A stretch of 41,757 nt of DNA from Candidatus Nomurabacteria bacterium (GTDB lineage: Bacteria; Patescibacteriota; Minisyncoccia; Phycocordibacterales; UBA10002). Below, piece by piece: positions 38,479-41,757 of this stretch; position 1 is the first letter of the stretch; each line of letters opens with the position of its first letter. The DNA is taken from assembly GCA_943354745.1 (NCBI GenBank), contig CALRDB010000004.1, forward strand, positions 1 to 41,757. Reading direction: 5' to 3'. Position numbers and translations under genes: made by a program. The notes beneath the pieces were generated by a model, which was not told the origin of the DNA, ran no database searches, and was given only the letters and a program-made list of their open reading frames with translations.

Positions 38479-38964
38479 ATGACACACTTCACACTTGTTT
38501 TTTTGTTCACACTTTTGCTTCTTCCGGGACTTTTTATGGCATGTATCCCCATGCTCCCGGCTTTCTGGTATTTACTAGCCGGAGCATCAGTATTCGCTCT
38601 TATAGACGGCTTTTCACATCTGACATTGTCGAATCTCGGAATTCTTGCTTCACTTTTTACACTTTCGATACTAGTGGATTGGAGTGCTGGACTACTTGGC
38701 GCAAAGATGGGTGGAGCAGGATGGAAAAGCTTACTTTGGGGTACGCTCGGTTCCCTCATAGGTCTTTTCATAGTTCCGCCCTTTGGAGTCTTTGCCGGGC
38801 TTTTCATCGGTGTGCTCGTTAGCGAGCTGTGGCGAAAAAGGGATCAGCAAAAAGCGCTCCGGGCGGCCTCGGGAGCGCTTATAGGCTCATTGGTAGGAGT
38901 AACGATCAACGTAGCGCTTGCATGTATCTTTGTGATGTCCTTTGTGTTGCTTTCATTATCCTAA
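38479..38964 (+). CDS. DUF456 membrane protein
   Basis: A polytopic protein of 161 aa with about four to five helices and the glycine-rich loops LLGAKMGGAGWKSLLWGTLG and VPPFGVFAGLFIGVLVSEL that typify DUF456. The glycine-zipper pattern is clear; no function is established for the family. Two ATGs (38470, 38479) are possible. The second is chosen because TACAAT (38466-38471) lies 7 nt before it and overlaps the first. The gene is divergent from the riboflavin kinase and converges on the LOG gene with 17 bp between stops. Confidence 0.86.
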   Translation: MTHFTLVFLFTLLLLPGLFMACIPMLPAFWYLLAGASVFALIDGFSHLTLSNLGILASLFTLSILVDWSAGLLGAKMGGAGWKSLLWGTLGSLIGLFIVPPFGVFAGLFIGVLVSELWRKRDQQKALRAASGALIGSLVGVTINVALACIFVMSFVLLSLS

Positions 38965-38981
38965 AAACAACAAAGAAAAGT

Positions 38982-39686
38982 TTACTTCTTGTGTGCGGGG
39001 GTAACTTGTACCGGGACGGTGCGGATAGCATTTATAATTTCAGCGTCATCGTCTGTAATTGAGTAAAGATTCAAATCAGACGAACTGATAGCTTGGTGCA
39101 GTTCAAGCATATTTTCTTTAATAAAGGTATTAAGTGGATCCCAGTAGTCCTTACCCACCATAAAAATTGGAACCTTGCGTATTTTTTGCGTCTGCACAAG
39201 CGTAACAATCTCGAAAAACTCATCAAGCGTCCCAAAACCTCCAGGAAAAAATATGTAGGCTTCAGCCGCAAACGAAAGAGCAACTTTTCGAGCGAAAAAA
39301 TATGAAAAGTCCATAGAGGCTGTCGTGTACCTGTTTCCCGCCTGTTCCTGTGGGAGTCTAATGTTAAGGCCGACCGATTCACCACCAGCTTCGAATGCGC
39401 CTCGGTTTGCCGCCTCCATGATGCCGTTACTGCCACCTGTAAGTACGGTATACCCGAGCTCCTTTGCAATTTTACCAGCAAGTGATCGAGCTTTAATGTA
39501 GTGCTCGCTTGTTTCCGTGAAGCGGGCAGAACCAAAAAAAGTTACTGAGCGTGGATAGCTTTTCAAAAATTGAAAACCATCGGAAAATTCGTTGTCGATG
39601 CGAGAAATTCTCGATTTAATTTCCGCCTGTATTTCCTCTCTCGTAAGTGGTAGATTGTTAGTGCTATTAGTTTTGTGTGTAGTCAT
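38982..39686 (-). CDS. LOG-family (YgdH/TIGR00730-like) Rossmann protein
   Basis: A 234-aa protein of the lysine-decarboxylase-like or LOG family. It has SVTFFGSARF near the nucleotide site, LTGGSNGIMEAANRGA and the signature PGGFGTLDEFFE, which in LOG enzymes forms the nucleoside 5'-monophosphate phosphoribohydrolase site. Members release free bases (cytokinins in plants and some bacteria) or cleave nucleotides such as AMP or GMP; this subgroup's substrate is unproven. TAGAAT lies exactly 6 nt before the ATG on the minus strand. Confidence 0.92.
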   Translation of the reverse strand: MTTHKTNSTNNLPLTREEIQAEIKSRISRIDNEFSDGFQFLKSYPRSVTFFGSARFTETSEHYIKARSLAGKIAKELGYTVLTGGSNGIMEAANRGAFEAGGESVGLNIRLPQEQAGNRYTTASMDFSYFFARKVALSFAAEAYIFFPGGFGTLDEFFEIVTLVQTQKIRKVPIFMVGKDYWDPLNTFIKENMLELHQAISSSDLNLYSITDDDAEIINAIRTVPVQVTPAHKK

Positions 39687-39737
39687 ACGTGTATTCTAGC
39701 GAGTAACTTATGGGCTGGCAACTATAACCGCGTGGAT

Positions 39738-40940
39738 ATGTTTAGTATACAGAAAAAATTAGCGGGGAAGCTTGGTCGGGTCGGCCTTCTTAAAACCGGA
39801 CATGGTAGTATCGAGACACCTGCGTTCGTGACCGTGGGAACTAAAGCAACCGTTAAGGCGCTCACCCCTCGCCAAGTTAAAGAAACAGGATCACAGGTTG
39901 TTCTTTCGAATACGTATCATCTGTATCTAGAACCAGGCGAGAAAATAATCAAACAAGGAGGAGGTCTAGGAAAGTTCATGGGTTGGGACGGACCAACTAT
40001 GACCGATTCGGGAGGTTTTCAGGTATTTTCTCTTGGAGGAAAAGGGTCATCAAAAATCGCATCCTCAAAACAACATTCTAATATTTTGCAGAATGTCAGA
40101 ATGTTTCCGGGTGAAGAACAGACAGCACCGCTCGTAAAGATAGACGAGGATGGCGTTACCTTTAAATCGTACAAAGATGGGAGTGCACATCGATTTACAC
40201 CTGAACGTTCAATTGAAATTCAGCATGCAATTGGGGCGGATATTATTTTTGCATTCGATGAGTGTACCTCACCACACGCTGGAAAGGAGTACCAGAGGGA
40301 GGCAATGGATAGGACACACCGTTGGGCAGGACGATGCTTGAAGCGTCACCAACAACTCACAACAGACAACCAACAGCCAAAACCGATGCTTTTCGGGATT
40401 GTGCAAGGAGGAAGGTTCCAAAATTTGAGGAAGGAAAGTGCTCGTACTATTGGAGAAATGGATTTTGACGGCTTTGGTATCGGAGGTTCATTCGATAAAG
40501 AAGATATGGGAAATGCGGTGCGATGGGTAAATGAACTTCTTCCCGAGGAAAAACCACGACATCTTCTTGGTATCGGTGAGCCGACTGATCTCTTTGAGGC
40601 GGTTGAAAACGGATGCGACTTGTTTGATTGTGTCGCACCAACAAGGCAGGCAAGAACGGGTTCGCTCTATACCAAACATGGGCGGTTTAATATTGAAAAT
40701 GCCCAATACAGGAATGATTTCGCGCCTCTTGAAGAGGGTTGCGGGTGCTATACATGCCTACATTTTACAAGAGCGTATCTCGCACATCTGTTCCACTCTG
40801 GAGAGATTTTGGCGAACACACTAGCCTCAATTCACAACGTCTATTTCATCGTACAGTTGGTAAAAAAAATGCGACAAGGGATTCTTGAAGAGACATTTTT
40901 CGAGCATAAAAGAGAGTTTCTGGATTCGTACAAAAAATAA
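39738..40940 (+). CDS. tgt: queuine tRNA-ribosyltransferase
   Basis: A 400-aa TIM-barrel enzyme that exchanges guanine-34 of tRNAs with GUN anticodons for queuine or preQ1. Early motif ETPAFVTVGTKATVKAL, active site TMTDSGGFQVFSL and the nucleophile region LFDCVAPTRQARTG are present. The zinc site is CGCYTC...(H) near the C-terminus (cysteines in GCGCYTCLHF, His in HLFHSG). No queuosine synthesis genes are seen nearby, so the base may be salvaged. The ATG at 39738 is chosen, with TATAAC 9 nt before it; the upstream in-frame GTG at 39732 is possible. It ends before a hairpin serving the convergent gene. Confidence 0.97.
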   Translation: MFSIQKKLAGKLGRVGLLKTGHGSIETPAFVTVGTKATVKALTPRQVKETGSQVVLSNTYHLYLEPGEKIIKQGGGLGKFMGWDGPTMTDSGGFQVFSLGGKGSSKIASSKQHSNILQNVRMFPGEEQTAPLVKIDEDGVTFKSYKDGSAHRFTPERSIEIQHAIGADIIFAFDECTSPHAGKEYQREAMDRTHRWAGRCLKRHQQLTTDNQQPKPMLFGIVQGGRFQNLRKESARTIGEMDFDGFGIGGSFDKEDMGNAVRWVNELLPEEKPRHLLGIGEPTDLFEAVENGCDLFDCVAPTRQARTGSLYTKHGRFNIENAQYRNDFAPLEEGCGCYTCLHFTRAYLAHLFHSGEILANTLASIHNVYFIVQLVKKMRQGILEETFFEHKREFLDSYKK

Positions 40941-40966
40941 TGGCACCGAGCGGAAGGCTCGGTGCC
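40935..40966 (-). terminator. intrinsic terminator of minus-strand gene
   Basis: GGCACCGAGC (40942-40951) pairs perfectly with GCTCGGTGCC (40957-40966). On the minus strand, ATTA and then a T-run follow. It sits between the convergent tgt and the hypothetical gene and may block both directions. Confidence 0.8.
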
Positions 40967-40980
40967 GAAGCAGGGCAGTG

Positions 40981-41568
40981 CTATTGCATTCCCCTGATAA
41001 CGTCGCGAAAGGTTTGGAGGTTGGGCCCCAGTAGCCCTTGGAGAATCTTCAGGTGCTTGACGATGATCAAGATGCTGGTGAGGGGGTTTCCCCCCTCCGT
41101 TTCGTCAGGTTTATTGCCAGGAAGGACCTGCGGAGTTTTGTTGTCCTTGACCGCCACCAGCGCCCACTGGCGACGCACCTCTACGTGTTCACCTGGCTGA
41201 AGGATTCCACTCGGCAGCTTTTCTTCCATCTTTGAGCGGAAGAGACGAAAGGTGACCACACCGTACTCCCGCAACTCATCCAATGCTCTGTCATAGTCAG
41301 GGTTTCCGTCAGGACTTAGTGTGTCGGCGACACTTACGAGTTCGCGGCGTAACGAGAAAAGGCTCCGTGCAACTTCCGAATCGAGGGTTAGATCGAGCAC
41401 GCGGTCGCTAGGACCAACCGGCTGAACCGGGTGATGCACTGGTCCAGCAATTTTTTTGCCCTGCATGGAGACAAGAAAATTTGCCAAAAACCATTTTGCC
41501 ATTGAGTCCGAGACCGAGCGATCGGCGTCGGATTTTTCCGTGGGGGGAGGGGATGTCTTCTTCTTCAT
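40981..41568 (-). CDS. hypothetical soluble protein (195 aa)
   Basis: I do not recognise the family. The N-terminus (KKKTSPPPTEKSDADR) is disordered and basic. The centre is rich in Arg, Asp and Leu (LDLTLDSEVARSLFSLRREL), and the C-terminus ends in helices ILIIVKHLKILQGLLG. The ATG at 41568 is chosen; a longer TTG start at 41613 is possible. No membrane segment is clear. It is divergent from the IS30-like reading frame and ends at a strong hairpin. GC is a little higher than in neighbours (GGACC, CCGCC-rich), a weak hint of different origin. Confidence 0.65.
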   Translation of the reverse strand: MKKKTSPPPTEKSDADRSVSDSMAKWFLANFLVSMQGKKIAGPVHHPVQPVGPSDRVLDLTLDSEVARSLFSLRRELVSVADTLSPDGNPDYDRALDELREYGVVTFRLFRSKMEEKLPSGILQPGEHVEVRRQWALVAVKDNKTPQVLPGNKPDETEGGNPLTSILIIVKHLKILQGLLGPNLQTFRDVIRGMQ

Positions 41569-41652
41569 AGTATGATGCTTTCTGTCCGCTCGGATTTGTT
41601 TGTGAAAAGGCAACTTAAAGATAGAATTCGAATTTTCTTGTATACTGGCGCG

Positions 41653-41757
41653 ATGAAAAAAGAAACAAAGGTGAGCATATTTCTCAGAGCGAACGCGTAT
41701 TAATAGAGTCGCTTCTGAACCGCGGTGTTTCTCAAAAAGAAATAGCCGGGGAAATCG
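41653..41757 (+). CDS. N-terminus of IS30-like helix-turn-helix protein, partial and frameshifted
   Basis: TATACT (41641-41646) lies exactly 6 nt before ATG 41653, the usual leaderless start here. That frame stops after 16 codons. One base back, the sequence from 41676 reads HISQSERVLIESLLNRGVSQ then KEIAGEI, matching the IS30-family transposase N-terminus (ER..I..L...G.S..EIA). The switch needs a -1 shift, or one extra A in the A6 run right after ATG. This is either a disabled copy, transcript slippage on A6, or a sequencing error. The window ends before catalytic residues, so transposase identity is unconfirmed. Confidence 0.55.

Noticed and set aside
41653-41701. Classic A_AAA_AAG -1 programmed frameshift
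   Set aside because: The heptamer is present, but its phase relative to the ATG frame is not the canonical X_XXY_YYZ arrangement; only general A-run slippage or an indel remains.
1-41757. tRNA, rRNA or CRISPR array
   Set aside because: I looked for T-loop strings, long conserved RNA blocks and regularly spaced repeats and saw none; small, divergent tRNAs could escape reading by eye.

Overview
The window reads as a piece of a Patescibacteria (CPR) genome, most likely of the Paceibacteria/Parcubacteria type. This is inferred from family content: a bacterial SWIB protein, a YerC/YecD-type TrpR-like regulator, a very large anchored alpha-2-macroglobulin, many short single-pass membrane proteins, and short operons with frequent divergent and convergent pairs. 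TGA is used as a normal stop, so this is not a recoded Gracilibacteria/Absconditabacteria genome. No rRNA, tRNA or CRISPR was recognised.

Layout. 1-1.8 kb: hypothetical proteins and an FMN reductase. 1.8-5.9 kb: a copper operon (csoR, copA, an HMA-TauE/SafE-like membrane protein, a secreted cupredoxin-like protein) behind a CsoR-type operator. 5.9-9.9 kb: SWIB protein, an RG-rich zinc protein, a YtxH-like protein, a scar where a sigma factor and a sortase have both lost their 5' ends, an alkyltransferase-like protein and a large unknown membrane protein. 9.9-16.1 kb: a candidate small RNA or leader, an ABC exporter, a matrixin-like metalloprotease, an HD hydrolase, a DUF6159-like membrane protein followed by a metalloprotease relic, and an AlkD-like glycosylase. 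16.1-20.3 kb: ArsR regulator with a 38-bp inverted repeat, acetyltransferase, HAD phosphatase, small proteins, an ABC-F ATPase. 20.3-27.4 kb: ATP-grasp ligase, HI0933 flavoprotein, cupin with a structured leader, DEAD-box helicase with a long leader, zinc ribbon, BipA. 27.5-37 kb: alpha-2-macroglobulin, a TrpR-like regulator bracketed by palindromes, and a PbpC-like penicillin-binding protein. 37-41.76 kb: epimerase, riboflavin kinase, DUF456, LOG protein, Tgt, a hypothetical, and the start of an IS30-like HTH reading frame.

Two patterns run across the window. First, at least a dozen starts have a -10-like TANNNT hexamer exactly 6 nt (others 7-9 nt) before the start codon and no Shine-Dalgarno, which implies leaderless mRNAs; I used this to choose several starts. 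Second, two unrelated one-domain regulators (ArsR-like and TrpR-like) each have a small palindrome at their own promoter and a long perfect inverted repeat containing the same core just after the gene (38 and 42 bp). I regard this palindrome-bracketed regulator arrangement as the most unusual signal here.

The region also carries clear scars: a double 5' deletion at a formerly divergent sigma/sortase pair (about 7.52 kb) and an orphan metalloprotease C-terminus (15.29-15.34 kb).
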